Source of the DNA: Streptomyces atratus | GTDB taxonomy: Bacteria; Actinomycetota; Actinomycetes; Streptomycetales; Streptomycetaceae | Direction of reading: 5' to 3' | DNA: 64,000 bases | Assembly: GCF_900119365.1 (NCBI RefSeq) | Contig: NZ_FPJO01000026.1 | Location: 36,458-100,457, forward strand | Shown here: in pieces, positions 16,758 through 25,252 of the stretch | Numbering within the stretch: the stretch's first letter is position 1 | Layout: every line of letters begins with the position of its first letter | Position numbers and translations under genes: made by a program | The notes under the pieces: model-generated | What the model was told of the DNA's origin: nothing | What the model saw: only the letters and a program-made list of their open reading frames with translations | Databases searched by the model: none

Positions 16758-17840
16758 TCAGCGGCGGCGGGCTTCGGCCATCCGCTGTTCGGCGATCCGG
16801 TCGGCCGCGGCGGCCGGCGGAATGCCGTCGTCCTTCGCACGTGCGAATATGGCCAGCGTGGTGTCGAAGATCTTCGACGCCTTGGCCTTGCACCGGTCGA
16901 AGTCGAAGCCGTGCAGCTCGTCGGCGACCTGGATGACACCGCCCGCGTTCACCACGTAGTCGGGCGCGTACAGGATCGCCCGGTCCGCGAGGTCCTTCTC
17001 CACGCCGGGATGCGCGAGCTGGTTGTTGGCCGCACCGCACACCACCTTGGCCGTGAGCACCGCGACGCTCTCGTCGTGCAGTGCGCCGCCGAGCGCGCAC
17101 GGGGCGTAGATGTCGAGGCCCTCGGTACGGATCAGTGCGTCGGTGTCCGCGGCGACGGCGATCCGGGGGTGCTTCCCGGTGATCCGGCGTACGGACTCCT
17201 CCCGCACATCCGTGATCACGACCTCCGCGCCGTCCGAGAGCAGATGCTCGACCAGGTGGTGACCGACCTTGCCGACCCCGGCGACCCCCACTTTTCGGCC
17301 ACGCAGCGTCGGGTCGCCCCAGACGTGCTGCGCCGAGGCCCGCATGCCCTGGAAGACACCGAACGCGGTGAGGACCGAGGAGTCGCCGGCGCCGCCGTTC
17401 TCGGGGGAGCGGCCCGTGGCCCAGCGGCACTCGCGGGCGACGACATCCATGTCGGCGACATAGGTGCCGACGTCGCAGGCGGTCACGTAACGCCCGCCGA
17501 GCGAGGCCACGAACCGGCCGTAGGCCAGCAGCAGTTCCTCCGACTTGATCTGCTCGGGGTCGCCGATGATGACGGCCTTGCCGCCGCCGTGGTCGAGGCC
17601 GGCCATGGCGTTCTTGTACGACATGCCGCGCGAGAGATTCAGGGCATCCGCGACGGCCTCCTCCTCGGAGGCGTACGGATAGAAGCGGGTGCCGCCGAGG
17701 GCCGGGCCCAGGGCGGTGGAGTGGATGGCGATGACGGCCTTGAGGCCGCTGGCACGGTCCTGGCAGAGCACGACTTGCTCGTGGCCACCCTGTTCCGAGT
17801 GGAACAGGGTGTGCAGGACGCCGTCGGTCACATCGGTCAC
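16758..17840 (-). CDS. vdh: Valine (branched-chain amino acid) dehydrogenase
   Basis: 360-residue NAD-dependent Glu/Leu/Phe/Val dehydrogenase. It catalyses oxidative deamination of valine, leucine and isoleucine to 2-oxo acids, which feed catabolism and macrolide precursors. The catalytic region has LGGTRFYPYASEEEAVADAL, then MSYKNAMAGLDHGGGKAVI with the key Lys residues. The Rossmann fold is at VGVAGVGKVGHHLVEHLL. Other marks are GAANNQLAHPG and APDYVVNAGGVI. GTG 17840 (TDVTDGVLHTLF) is chosen over a 30-codon longer frame because GGGAG lies eight bases upstream and it matches the known Streptomyces Vdh N-terminus. A long perfect palindrome lies 57-81 bases upstream. The gene is monocistronic. 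Confidence 0.95.
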   Translation of the reverse strand: MTDVTDGVLHTLFHSEQGGHEQVVLCQDRASGLKAVIAIHSTALGPALGGTRFYPYASEEEAVADALNLSRGMSYKNAMAGLDHGGGKAVIIGDPEQIKSEELLLAYGRFVASLGGRYVTACDVGTYVADMDVVARECRWATGRSPENGGAGDSSVLTAFGVFQGMRASAQHVWGDPTLRGRKVGVAGVGKVGHHLVEHLLSDGAEVVITDVREESVRRITGKHPRIAVAADTDALIRTEGLDIYAPCALGGALHDESVAVLTAKVVCGAANNQLAHPGVEKDLADRAILYAPDYVVNAGGVIQVADELHGFDFDRCKAKASKIFDTTLAIFARAKDDGIPPAAAADRIAEQRMAEARRR

Positions 17841-17896
17841 TGTGGTGACTCCCAAGTACGAAGCGGCGAGGACCCTCCTGAAGGTGGGGAGGGCCG

Positions 17897-17921
17897 CGGA
17901 CCGGCCGTCACGGCCGGTCCG
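17897..17921. promoter_or_regulatory. Long perfect palindrome upstream of vdh
   Basis: CGGACCGGCCGT-C-ACGGCCGGTCCG: 12-bp perfect arms with one central base, in the 175-base gap between divergent vdh and the gene at 18016. It is too close to perfect symmetry to be explained as a terminator of either divergent gene, so an operator is likely. Streptomyces vdh is known to be induced by valine, but the regulator bound here is unknown. Confidence 0.6.
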
Positions 17922-18015
17922 ACTGGGCACGAGGGTAAGTCCTACGCGGACGTAGATCTGTTCCAGTGCTCAGGATCACCCCCCGGCGGAGTACGGGCGT
18001 GACACGATCTGCTGC

Positions 18016-18861
18016 ATGTCGGTGGTGTCTTCGGTGCTCGTCCCTTATGCGTCCTATCTCCGGGTGTACGAGCCGCTGGCCGCCTTCCCGGAGCCCGAGC
18101 GCGCCCACTGGGCGCGGTACGCCGGGCGGGCCCGGATGCCCACGGCACAGGACGAACTGCGCCGTTCGCTGGCCGATTTGGTGGCCACCCCGCCGGCCGC
18201 CGTGCCGGTGCACGAGAGCGGGGACGCGTTCGTCGCCGAGGTCGACGGGGTGGTGTGCGTCTGCCCGTGGCGGACCAGGCTGCGCGGCTGGCTGGCGCTG
18301 GAGGAGCTGACGGAGATGTTCCCCGCGCCGGTGCTCGACGCGGTGCTGCCGCCGGTGGTGCGCGGGCAGGCGGTGGTGGACCACGAGCGGTGGGCGGAGC
18401 GGAACCCGGACGCCCGGCCGTGGATCCGTACCTCGGTGTGGCAGGTGCCGGTGCGGTGGTTCGTGCTCTTCTCCGACGAGGAACGGGAGTACGTGGAGGC
18501 GGGTGAGGACGGTGCGGGGCCCGTGCTGCGGTACCGGACGCCGATGGTGCAGGCCCGCCGCCGGCTGGCCCGGGGGCTGAAGACGCTGCGGGATTCGGTG
18601 GACGAGGGCGGGCTGACCGAGGGGCTGGTGGACGTGGGGCGCTGGCTGGAGGAGTTCCATCCGCGTGCGCTGGTCGAGCTGGACTACGGCGGTCTGGTGC
18701 ACGCGCTGCCGGCGGAGCAGCTCGCCGGGGACCGGTCGGCCGCCGATGTGGCCGAGGGGCTCGCGGCGCTCCGGACCGGCGACACCGAGGGGGCGGGCGA
18801 GGCGTACAGCCGGCTGGCGGAGCGCTGGCGTTCCGTAAGGGATCGTCAGTTCGCGAACTGA
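18016..18861 (+). CDS. Conserved actinomycete protein of unknown function (upstream of bldC)
   Basis: 281-residue soluble protein with strong coding bias. No catalytic motif is recognised. It begins SVVSSVLVPYASYLRVYEPL and contains VCVCPWRTRLRGWLALEEL, ARPWIRTSVWQVPVRWFVLF and a late LDYGGLVHALP segment. There are no membrane helices or signal peptide. From memory the same gene sits between vdh and bldC in other Streptomyces, so it is a conserved neighbour rather than a recent arrival. It is divergent from vdh and ends 523 bases before bldC. Function unknown. Confidence 0.85.
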   Translation: MSVVSSVLVPYASYLRVYEPLAAFPEPERAHWARYAGRARMPTAQDELRRSLADLVATPPAAVPVHESGDAFVAEVDGVVCVCPWRTRLRGWLALEELTEMFPAPVLDAVLPPVVRGQAVVDHERWAERNPDARPWIRTSVWQVPVRWFVLFSDEEREYVEAGEDGAGPVLRYRTPMVQARRRLARGLKTLRDSVDEGGLTEGLVDVGRWLEEFHPRALVELDYGGLVHALPAEQLAGDRSAADVAEGLAALRTGDTEGAGEAYSRLAERWRSVRDRQFAN

Positions 18862-19110
18862 CGGGGCGATATCGGCGTCTGTCCCTGTGTCCTGTGTGAC
18901 GCGTGGGAACGAAGAGGCGGAAGCGTACTCCTGTGGCCTTGGGACCTACGTCCCGAACCGGGCCTTTGCCTCAAGCGTGATGGATAGCACTAACTGGGCC
19001 CTTGCGCCCTTCCCTACTCCTCATGCCAAAATAGGACAAGGAGCCCGGGGAGGGTTCCGTCCGCCCAACTAAGGGCGGAATGCTCGACATTGCACTCTAT
19101 GGGGGGTCTG

Positions 19111-19251
19111 ATGGCTCCTGATCGCTCTGTGACTGATCGTCACGGCGGAGTGACTGTCCGCTATGGCATGGTCCATCGGCTTCCGTCGCTGATGAGCACC
19201 TGGGAGGGCAATTCCATCGGTTTGGCCGACGCGGCTGGACGGATGGTGTAG
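19111..19251 (+). CDS. Candidate 46-residue small ORF in the bldC leader
   Basis: ATG at 19111 follows GGGGGG with a 4-base spacer, a strong Shine-Dalgarno match. The frame runs to TAG 19249-19251 and would encode a peptide starting MAPDRSVTDRHGGVTVRYGM. Codon third positions are only moderately GC-rich (roughly 60-65%), below neighbours, so coding is unproven. No domain is recognised. It could be an upstream ORF on the bldC transcript or an independent small protein; it could also be chance. Confidence 0.35.
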   Translation: MAPDRSVTDRHGGVTVRYGMVHRLPSLMSTWEGNSIGLADAAGRMV

Positions 19252-19346
19252 TTGTAGTGCCGAGGACAAGCCGTTCGTCCTATAACCGACTCGGCCCGCG
19301 TCCGTCATTTCGGGCAACGCGGGTCAAGGTGCAGAATTTAGAGGAA

Positions 19347-19368
19347 AGAACCGAGATTGTTCGGTTCT
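19347..19368 (+). repeat. Inverted repeat before the bldC ribosome site
   Basis: AGAACCGA-GATTGT-TCGGTTCT, perfect 8-bp arms with a 6-base loop, ending four bases before the GAGGAGG ribosome site of bldC. It could be an operator overlapping the promoter or, if transcribed, a leader hairpin affecting translation. Confidence 0.6.
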
Positions 19369-19384
19369 CCCGAGGAGGCCGCTC

Positions 19385-19591
19385 ATGACCGCTCGCACCC
19401 CTGATGCCGAGCCGCTGCTGACCCCGGCTGAGGTTGCCACGATGTTCCGCGTGGACCCGAAGACGGTTACCCGCTGGGCCAAGGCGGGCAAGCTCACGTC
19501 CATCCGCACGCTCGGTGGACATCGCCGGTACCGCGAGGCAGAGGTCCGCGCACTGCTTGCGGGTATTCCGCAGCAGCGCAGCGAGGCCTGA
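19385..19591 (+). CDS. bldC: Developmental regulator BldC (MerR-like winged helix)
   Basis: 68-residue DNA-binding protein that controls the timing of entry into aerial growth in Streptomyces by binding direct repeats cooperatively. The whole protein is one winged helix-turn-helix: LLTPAEVATMFRVDPKTVTR (helix-turn-helix) followed by the wing LTSIRTLGGHRRY and a final helix REAEVRALLAG. It lacks the C-terminal coiled coil and effector domain of true MerR proteins, as expected. Length and sequence agree with what I know of the BldC family. The start ATG has GAGGAGG six bases upstream. Two hairpins downstream end the transcript. Confidence 0.98.
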   Translation: MTARTPDAEPLLTPAEVATMFRVDPKTVTRWAKAGKLTSIRTLGGHRRYREAEVRALLAGIPQQRSEA

Positions 19592-19669
19592 CACACCCCT
19601 GTCACGCCGCAACAACCGGGCTTCCGGGTCCCCCAACCCGTACAGGCCCGCCCATGGCTCCAAATGACG

Positions 19670-19691
19670 GGCGCCCGCCCCAACGGGCGCC
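19670..19691 (+). terminator. First hairpin after bldC
   Basis: GGCGCCCG-CCCCAA-CGGGCGCC, 8-bp stem about 80 bases after the bldC stop. No U tract, so it may only assist the stronger terminator 30 bases later. Confidence 0.5.
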
Positions 19692-19719
19692 ATACCTGTG
19701 CAATACGGGTGCGTCATTC

Positions 19720-19759
19720 GATCGCGCTGGACTCCGCCGGGTCCAGCGCGATCTTTTTT
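19720..19759 (+). terminator. Canonical rho-independent terminator after bldC
   Basis: A 13-bp perfect stem GATCGCGCTGGAC with loop TCCGCCGG, followed directly by six T residues. It is the most classical intrinsic terminator in the window; U tracts of this length are rare in Streptomyces. Confidence 0.88.
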
Positions 19760-20109
19760 GTGCCCACGTGCCGGTATCCACGCGGCCCCGGAGGCCGGGC
19801 GCGGCTGCCGGGGGTGCCGGGGGTGTCGGAACCGCGCGTCCGGTCGGGTACGGCCGGGGCGACGTGCGGGCCTGAGCGGGTCTGTTCGGGAGTGTTCCGG
19901 ACTCCCCGGCAAGGCCGGGCCGGGGTGGTTGGAATGGTCCCCGAGTGCTCCCGTCCGGGCAGTGCAATTGCACATATTAAATTCGCCAGTTGTAGGAAGG
20001 GTGTAAAGTCACCCTTTCGCAAAACTCTTTCGGTGACTCCCGTCACATCTCGCGAGTCTTGTCAGATACGAGCCTGCCACCGCCGGGAAGCGGAAAGCCT
20101 CGCCATTGG
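19760..20109. other. Non-coding gap between bldC and a possible small gene
   Basis: No convincing gene. The part from 19965 to 20050 is clearly AT-richer than its surroundings and holds a perfect inverted repeat AAGGGTG-TAAAGT-CACCCTT (19997-20016). GGGAGT/ACTCCC symmetry occurs near 19888-19906. Functions are unknown. Confidence 0.4.
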
Positions 20110-20343
20110 TCACCCTCCCGGGGGACTTTCGTCCTCGGCTCCCAGGGCGCCGTCCTGGCGCCCCGGGAGCGGGGTCGGCGGCCCGGGGGTGGAATCGGTC
20201 CGGCGGGCCGTCACGGGCTCCATGGCGAGCCGCAGGAGCCGATGGCGGACCGGGCAGTGGCGGGTGAGGTGGCCGGAGCCGGAAGCGGCTGCCAGGTGGG
20301 CGTGCGGGAGCGCGCGGGTCTCGTGCATGGCGGACACCGTCAT
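20110..20343 (-). CDS. Possible small hypothetical protein
   Basis: A 77-codon frame starting at ATG 20343 (an alternative ATG lies three codons upstream). GGGAG precedes the start by eight bases. Almost every codon ends in G or C, the bias expected of a real Streptomyces gene. The product is basic in the middle (HCPVRHRLLRL) and Pro/Gly-rich at the end, with no domain recognised. It lies between bldC's terminator and tRNA-Asp. It may be a genuine lineage-specific small protein. Confidence 0.45.
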   Translation of the reverse strand: MTVSAMHETRALPHAHLAAASGSGHLTRHCPVRHRLLRLAMEPVTARRTDSTPGPPTPLPGRQDGALGAEDESPPGG

Positions 20344-20442
20344 GCACGCCATCTCCCGGTGGACCGCCGCCCCGCTCCGGGGGAACAGTGGCGGCCTCTG
20401 CTGTCTGACTACTCGTCGGCAGTTGCCGGAGTCAAGACGCGC

Positions 20443-20474
20443 GAAAGCCCGGATCCAGAAGGATCCGGGCTTTC
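20443..20474 (-). terminator. Terminator of tRNA-Asp
   Basis: A 14-bp perfect stem GAAAGCCCGGATCC with an AGAA loop, ending 8 bases from the 3' end of the minus-strand tRNA-Asp. Confidence 0.85.
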
Positions 20475-20481
20475 ATCATTG

Positions 20482-20556
20482 CGGTCCTGACGGGATTTGA
20501 ACCCGCGGCCTCCACCTTGACAGGGTGGCGAGCACTCCAAACTGCTCCACAGGACC
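20482..20556 (-). tRNA. tRNA-Asp (anticodon GTC), copy 1
   Basis: 75-nt cloverleaf: acceptor GGTCCTG/CAGGACC, anticodon stem CCACC/GGTGG with loop CTGTCAA (GTC), T-loop TTCAAAT. The sequence appears identical to the copy at 27051-27125. A solitary gene with its own terminator. Confidence 0.97.
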
Positions 20557-20683
20557 AGGTTTTCGCTGCTTGCCTTGCGGCTGGCTGCGAAGACAGACTG
20601 TACAGCAGGTCAGAGGCTCAGGTCGAACTCACTGAAGGTGGCGACTCCGTCACGGTCGGATCGGCCTGTCCGGGCGGGCCCTC

Positions 20684-23600
20684 TCACGGCGCCGCCGCGT
20701 CGATCGCCTTCACGATCCGCTTGTCGGAGACCGGATAGGCCGTCCCCAGCGCATGGGCGAAATAGCTGACCCGGAGCTCCTCGATCATCCAGCGGATGTC
20801 CAGCACCTCCTGCGGTACGGGCCTGCCCTGCGGCATCTGTTCGAGCAGCCAGGCGTACTCGTCCTGCATCTCGTGGACCTTCTCCATGCGCGTGGTGTCG
20901 CGCTGGACGGCCGTCGGCATCTGCTGGAGCCGGCGGTCCACGGCGACCAGATAGCGCATCAGGTCGGGCAGCCTGCGCAGCCCGGTCTTCGTGACGAAGC
21001 CCGGCGGCACGAGGGCCGCGAGCTGGTCCCGGGCGTCGGTGACGTTGTTGACCAGGACCAGGCTGTTGGTGGCCTTCAGGCGCCGCTCGCACGCCTGCCA
21101 GGCGGCCAGCACCTGCTGGACCTGCTTGACCGTGTGCTCGGTCAGGGCGACCAGGTCGGCGCGCACCTTGTCGTACAGCTTCCGGAACGACTCCTCGTCC
21201 CAGGCCGGCCCGCCGTGCGCGCCGATCAGCCGGTCGGCGGCCGCCGTCGCGCAGTCCTCGAACAGCGCCTGGATGGAGCCGTGCGGATTGCGGGACAGCG
21301 CCAGCTTCTGCTGGTTCGTCAGCTTGTCGGAGGCGAACTTCGCCGGGTTCACCGGGACATTCAGCATGATCAGCTTCCGGGTGCCCAGCCACATCGCCTG
21401 CTGCTGCTCGGCCTCGGTGTCGAAGAGCCGTACGGCGACGGTCCCGCCCTGGTCCACCAGCGCCGGGTACGCCTTGACCGGCTGGCCGGCCCGGCGGGTC
21501 TCGAAGACGCGGTTCAGCGTGCCGATCGTCCAGTCGGTGAGGCCCGAACGCTCGATGGACTCGCCCGAGGGCCCGGCGGTGGCCGCCGCGGCCTTGGAGA
21601 GCGCCTGACGGGCCTTCGGGCGCAGCTGGAGCTTCAGCGCCTCCAGGTCCTTGTCCTCGGCCACCTTGCGGCGCCGCTCGTCGACGATCCGGAACGTGAT
21701 CTTCAGGTGGTCCGGGACGCGGCTCAGGTCGAAGTCGTCGGCCGAGACCGGGACGCCGACCATCCGCTGGAGCTCCCGGGCCAGCGTGACCGGCAGTGGC
21801 TCCTGCTGTGACATCGGGCTGCCGGAGGCGGACGGCACCGCCCGGTCCAGGAACTTGTCCGCGTAGTTCGGCGCGGGGACGTAGTGCCGACGGATCGGCT
21901 TGGGCAGCGAGCGGATCAGCTCGGTGACCACTTCCTCCCGCAGACCGGGGATCTGCCAGTCGAAGCCCTCGGGCGTGACCTGGTTGAGCACCTGGAGCGG
22001 GATGTGGACGGTCACACCGTCGGCGTCCGCACCCGGCTCGAACTGGTACGTGACCTTGAACTTCAGCTTCCCCTGGCGCCAGGAGTCCGGGTAGTCGTCC
22101 TTGGTGACGGCCCCGGCCTTCTCGTTGATGAGCATCGAGCGCTCGAAGTCCAGCGCGTCCGGCTCGTCCCGGCGCTTGTGCTTCCACCAGGAGTCGAAGT
22201 GCGCCCCGGAGACCACGTGCTCGGGGATCCGCTGGTCGTAGAAGTCGAAAAGCGTCTCGTCGTCCACGAGGATGTCGCGGCGCCGGGCGCGGTGCTCCAG
22301 TTCCTCGACCTCGCCGAGCAGTTTGCGGTTGTCGTGGAAGAACTGGTGGTGGGTCCGCCAGTCGCCCTCGACCAGGGCGTTCCGGATGAACAGATCGCGG
22401 GAGGTCTCGGCGTCGATCCGGCCGAAATTGATCTTGCGCTGGGCGACGATCGGCACCCCGTAGAGCGTGACCCGCTCGTACGCCATCACCGCCGCCAGGT
22501 CCTTCTCCCAGTGCGGCTCGCTGTAGGTGCGCTTGAGCAGGTGCTGGGCCAGCGGCTCGATCCACTCCGGCTCGACCTTGGCGTTGACCCGCGCCCACAG
22601 CCGGGACGTCTCGACCAGCTCGGCCGACATCACGAACCGCGGCTGCTTCTTGAAGAGCGCCGATCCCGGGAAGATCGCGAACTTGGCGCTGCGCGCGCCC
22701 AGGTACTCGTTCTTCTCGGTGTCCTTCAGACCGATGTGCGACAGCAGCCCGGACAGCAGCGAGGTGTGCACCGACTGCTCCGGCGCGTCCTCCTCGTTGA
22801 GCTGGATGCCCATCTGCTTGGCGACCGTGCGCAGCTGCGCGTAGATGTCCTGCCATTCGCGGATGCGCAGGAAGTTCAGATACTCCTGCTTGCACATCCG
22901 GCGGAAGCTGGACGAGCCGCGCTCCTTCTGCTGCTCGCGGATGTACCGCCACAGGTTCAGGAACGCCAGGAAGTCGGACGTCTCGTCCTTGAAGCGGGCG
23001 TGCTGCTGATCGGCCTGCGTCTGCTTCTCCGCGGGCCGCTCGCGCGGGTCCTGGATGGAGAGCGCCGCCGCGATGACCATGACCTCGCGGACACAGCCGT
23101 TGCGGTCGGCCTCGATGACCATGCGGGCCAGGCGCGGGTCCACGGGCAGCTGCGAGAGCTTGCGGCCGAGCTGGGTGAGCCGCTTCCCCTTCTTCCCCTC
23201 CTGGGGGGACTTCTCCTCCGCGTCCAGCGCACCGAGCTCCTGGAGGAGCTGGATGCCGTCACGGATGTTGCGGTGGTCCGGCGGATCGATGAAGGGGAAC
23301 TTCTCGATGTCGCCGAGGCCGGCCGCGGTCATCTGGAGGATGACGGAGGCGAGGTTGGTGCGGAGGATCTCCGGGTCGGTGTACTCCGGACGGGTCAGGA
23401 AGTCGTCCTCGGAGTACAGCCGGATGCAGATGCCGTCCGACGTACGGCCGCAGCGGCCCTTGCGCTGGTTGGCGCTGGCCTGCGAGATCCGCTCGATCGG
23501 CAGCCGCTGGACCTTGGTGCGGTGGCTGTAGCGGGAGATCCGGGCGTTGCCCGGGTCGATCACGTACTTGATGCCGGGGACGGTCAGCGAGGTCTCGGCG

Positions 23601-24643
23601 ACATTGGTCGCCAGGACGATCCGGCGACCGGTGTGGCGCTGGAAGACCCGGTGCTGCTCGGCGTGCGAGAGCCGGGCGTAGAGCGGGAGCACCTCGGTGT
23701 GGCGGAGATTGCGCTTGTTCAGCGCGTCCGCGGTGTCACGGATCTCCCGCTCGCCGGAGAGGAAGACCAGGATGTCGCCCGGACCCTCGGTCTGCAGCTC
23801 GTCGACGGCATCGCAGATCGCCGTGATCTGGTCGCGGTCGGAGTCGTCGCCCTCCTCCTCCAGGAGAGGCCGGTACCGCACCTCGACCGGGTACGTACGT
23901 CCGCTGACCTCGACGATCGGCGCCTCGCCGAAATGGCGCGCGAACCGCTCGGGGTCGATCGTCGCCGAGGTGATGACGACCTTCAGATCCGGGCGCTTGG
24001 GCAGCAGCCTGGCCAGGTAGCCGAGCAGGAAGTCGATGTTCAGCGACCGCTCGTGGGCCTCGTCGATGATGATCGTGTCGTACGCGCGCAGCTCGCGGTC
24101 CGTCTGGATCTCGGCGAGCAGGATGCCGTCCGTCATCAGCTTGACGAATGTCGCGTCGGGGTTCACCTGGTCGGTGAAACGGACCTTCCAGCCGACCGCC
24201 TCGCCCAGCGGCGTCTTCAGCTCGTCCGCGACGCGCTCGGCGACCGTACGGGCCGCGATCCGCCGCGGCTGGGTGTGCCCGATCATGCCCCGGACACCGC
24301 GCCCCAGCTCCATGCAGATCTTCGGGATCTGCGTGGTCTTGCCGGAGCCGGTCTCCCCGGCGACGATCACGACCTGGTGGTCGCGTATCGCCTTGAGGAT
24401 CTCGTCCTTCTTCTGGCTGACCGGGAGCTGTTCCGGGTACGACACGGCGGGCATCCGCGCGGCACGCAGCGAAAGCCGCTCGGCTGCCTTTCCGGCCTCG
24501 GCGGCGATCTCGTCCAGCACGGACTGCAGGGCCTCGGGCTTACGGATGCGGCGCGCCCCTTCGAGACGGCGGCCGAGCCGGTGCGCGTCGCGGAGCGAGA
24601 TCTGTCCGAGCCGGTTCTGGAGATCAGCGAAGGAAGTAGACAT
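20684..24643 (-). CDS. hrpA: ATP-dependent RNA helicase HrpA
   Basis: 1319-residue DEAH-box helicase. Motif I is AGETGSGKTT (about residue 94), motif Ia TQPRRIAAR, motif II DEAHERS, motif III ITSATIDPERF, and motif VI QRKGRCGRTSDG. The helicase-associated and OB-fold domains follow. The C-terminal 600 residues form the long DUF3418 region, with YEPEWIEP-type and GWVRFTD-like neighbourhoods typical of HrpA rather than HrpB. HrpA in other bacteria resolves stalled ribosomes on mRNA. The start MSTSFADLQNRLGQISLRDA matches actinobacterial homologues. It is a single gene, divergent from a small exported protein gene. Confidence 0.95.
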   Translation of the reverse strand: MSTSFADLQNRLGQISLRDAHRLGRRLEGARRIRKPEALQSVLDEIAAEAGKAAERLSLRAARMPAVSYPEQLPVSQKKDEILKAIRDHQVVIVAGETGSGKTTQIPKICMELGRGVRGMIGHTQPRRIAARTVAERVADELKTPLGEAVGWKVRFTDQVNPDATFVKLMTDGILLAEIQTDRELRAYDTIIIDEAHERSLNIDFLLGYLARLLPKRPDLKVVITSATIDPERFARHFGEAPIVEVSGRTYPVEVRYRPLLEEEGDDSDRDQITAICDAVDELQTEGPGDILVFLSGEREIRDTADALNKRNLRHTEVLPLYARLSHAEQHRVFQRHTGRRIVLATNVAETSLTVPGIKYVIDPGNARISRYSHRTKVQRLPIERISQASANQRKGRCGRTSDGICIRLYSEDDFLTRPEYTDPEILRTNLASVILQMTAAGLGDIEKFPFIDPPDHRNIRDGIQLLQELGALDAEEKSPQEGKKGKRLTQLGRKLSQLPVDPRLARMVIEADRNGCVREVMVIAAALSIQDPRERPAEKQTQADQQHARFKDETSDFLAFLNLWRYIREQQKERGSSSFRRMCKQEYLNFLRIREWQDIYAQLRTVAKQMGIQLNEEDAPEQSVHTSLLSGLLSHIGLKDTEKNEYLGARSAKFAIFPGSALFKKQPRFVMSAELVETSRLWARVNAKVEPEWIEPLAQHLLKRTYSEPHWEKDLAAVMAYERVTLYGVPIVAQRKINFGRIDAETSRDLFIRNALVEGDWRTHHQFFHDNRKLLGEVEELEHRARRRDILVDDETLFDFYDQRIPEHVVSGAHFDSWWKHKRRDEPDALDFERSMLINEKAGAVTKDDYPDSWRQGKLKFKVTYQFEPGADADGVTVHIPLQVLNQVTPEGFDWQIPGLREEVVTELIRSLPKPIRRHYVPAPNYADKFLDRAVPSASGSPMSQQEPLPVTLARELQRMVGVPVSADDFDLSRVPDHLKITFRIVDERRRKVAEDKDLEALKLQLRPKARQALSKAAAATAGPSGESIERSGLTDWTIGTLNRVFETRRAGQPVKAYPALVDQGGTVAVRLFDTEAEQQQAMWLGTRKLIMLNVPVNPAKFASDKLTNQQKLALSRNPHGSIQALFEDCATAAADRLIGAHGGPAWDEESFRKLYDKVRADLVALTEHTVKQVQQVLAAWQACERRLKATNSLVLVNNVTDARDQLAALVPPGFVTKTGLRRLPDLMRYLVAVDRRLQQMPTAVQRDTTRMEKVHEMQDEYAWLLEQMPQGRPVPQEVLDIRWMIEELRVSYFAHALGTAYPVSDKRIVKAIDAAAP

Positions 24644-24798
24644 ACGGAGCCCAGGATCTCACCCGGGCCCGACGAACGGCGAACACATTTCGTGCGGTCC
24701 GGATCACCCCTGGGCACCGCGCGGAGGCGCGGGATCACAGCACGTACCATTTCGGGCAGCTGACCACCCGTTGCCCCTGTCCGGAAAGGCCGGTCGCC

Positions 24799-25194
24799 GT
24801 GTCCCGTACGCAGTGGTGCTGCCTGATGGCGGTGCTCGCGGTCGTACTGGGGCTGTTCTGCGGACCGGGGAAGACCGCCCCCGCCGACGGCACGTCCGCC
24901 ACCGCGTCCGCCACCGCCGTCGTGGCCGCCGCGACGGACAAGGACGCCCCGGTGGTGGCGACGGACTCCGACCGGCACCCGACGCCGGGCTGCGGCAGGA
25001 CCAGGAAGCACGACGGCGAACCCGCGCTCCCGGGCCGGGCCCGTGCCGCGTACGACCAGGCGCCCGGCCTCGCCGAGTGGGGCCTGCCCGCCGCCACCGG
25101 ACAGGTCCCGGTCCACCCACCCGTGCGGCTGAAACTGCGCGCCCCCGCGCCCGCCGCTCCCACCCCCGTCGAGCTTTCCGTGCTGAGGGTGTAG
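24799..25194 (+). CDS. Small exported hypothetical protein upstream of dsbA-like gene
   Basis: 131 residues. The N-terminal CCLMAVLAVVLGLFCGPG looks like a signal peptide or a membrane anchor. The remainder is Ala/Pro-rich and low in structure, ending in a short hydrophobic PVELSVLRV. GTG 24799 follows GGAAAGG by about ten bases. It precedes the DsbA-like and CcdA-like genes on the same strand (58-base gap), so it may belong to the same thiol-redox transcript. It has two Cys in the signal region and one in PGCGRT. Function unknown. Confidence 0.7.
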   Translation: MSRTQWCCLMAVLAVVLGLFCGPGKTAPADGTSATASATAVVAAATDKDAPVVATDSDRHPTPGCGRTRKHDGEPALPGRARAAYDQAPGLAEWGLPAATGQVPVHPPVRLKLRAPAPAAPTPVELSVLRV

Positions 25195-25252
25195 CCGGCC
25201 GTCCCCACCCGGCCGCTCTCTTCCCTTCCGCCTCACCAGCACGGAGTCCCGC

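Larger units (their letters stand above)
18862..19384 (+). promoter_or_regulatory. Long bldC upstream region
   Basis: 523 bases of lower-GC sequence between the preceding gene and bldC. It contains a short GGGAC/GTCCC inverted repeat near 18941, a candidate small ORF (19111-19251), an imperfect repeat AGGAC-N9-GTCCT around 19262-19280 followed by TATAAC (a possible -10), and a perfect 8-bp inverted repeat (19347-19368) just before the ribosome site. The length is unusual for a 68-codon gene and suggests complex regulation. Confidence 0.5.

Noticed and set aside
19664..20500. 278-codon plus-strand frame after bldC
   Set aside because: It runs through the strong bldC terminator and into tRNA-Asp's terminator, with poor codon bias; not a gene.
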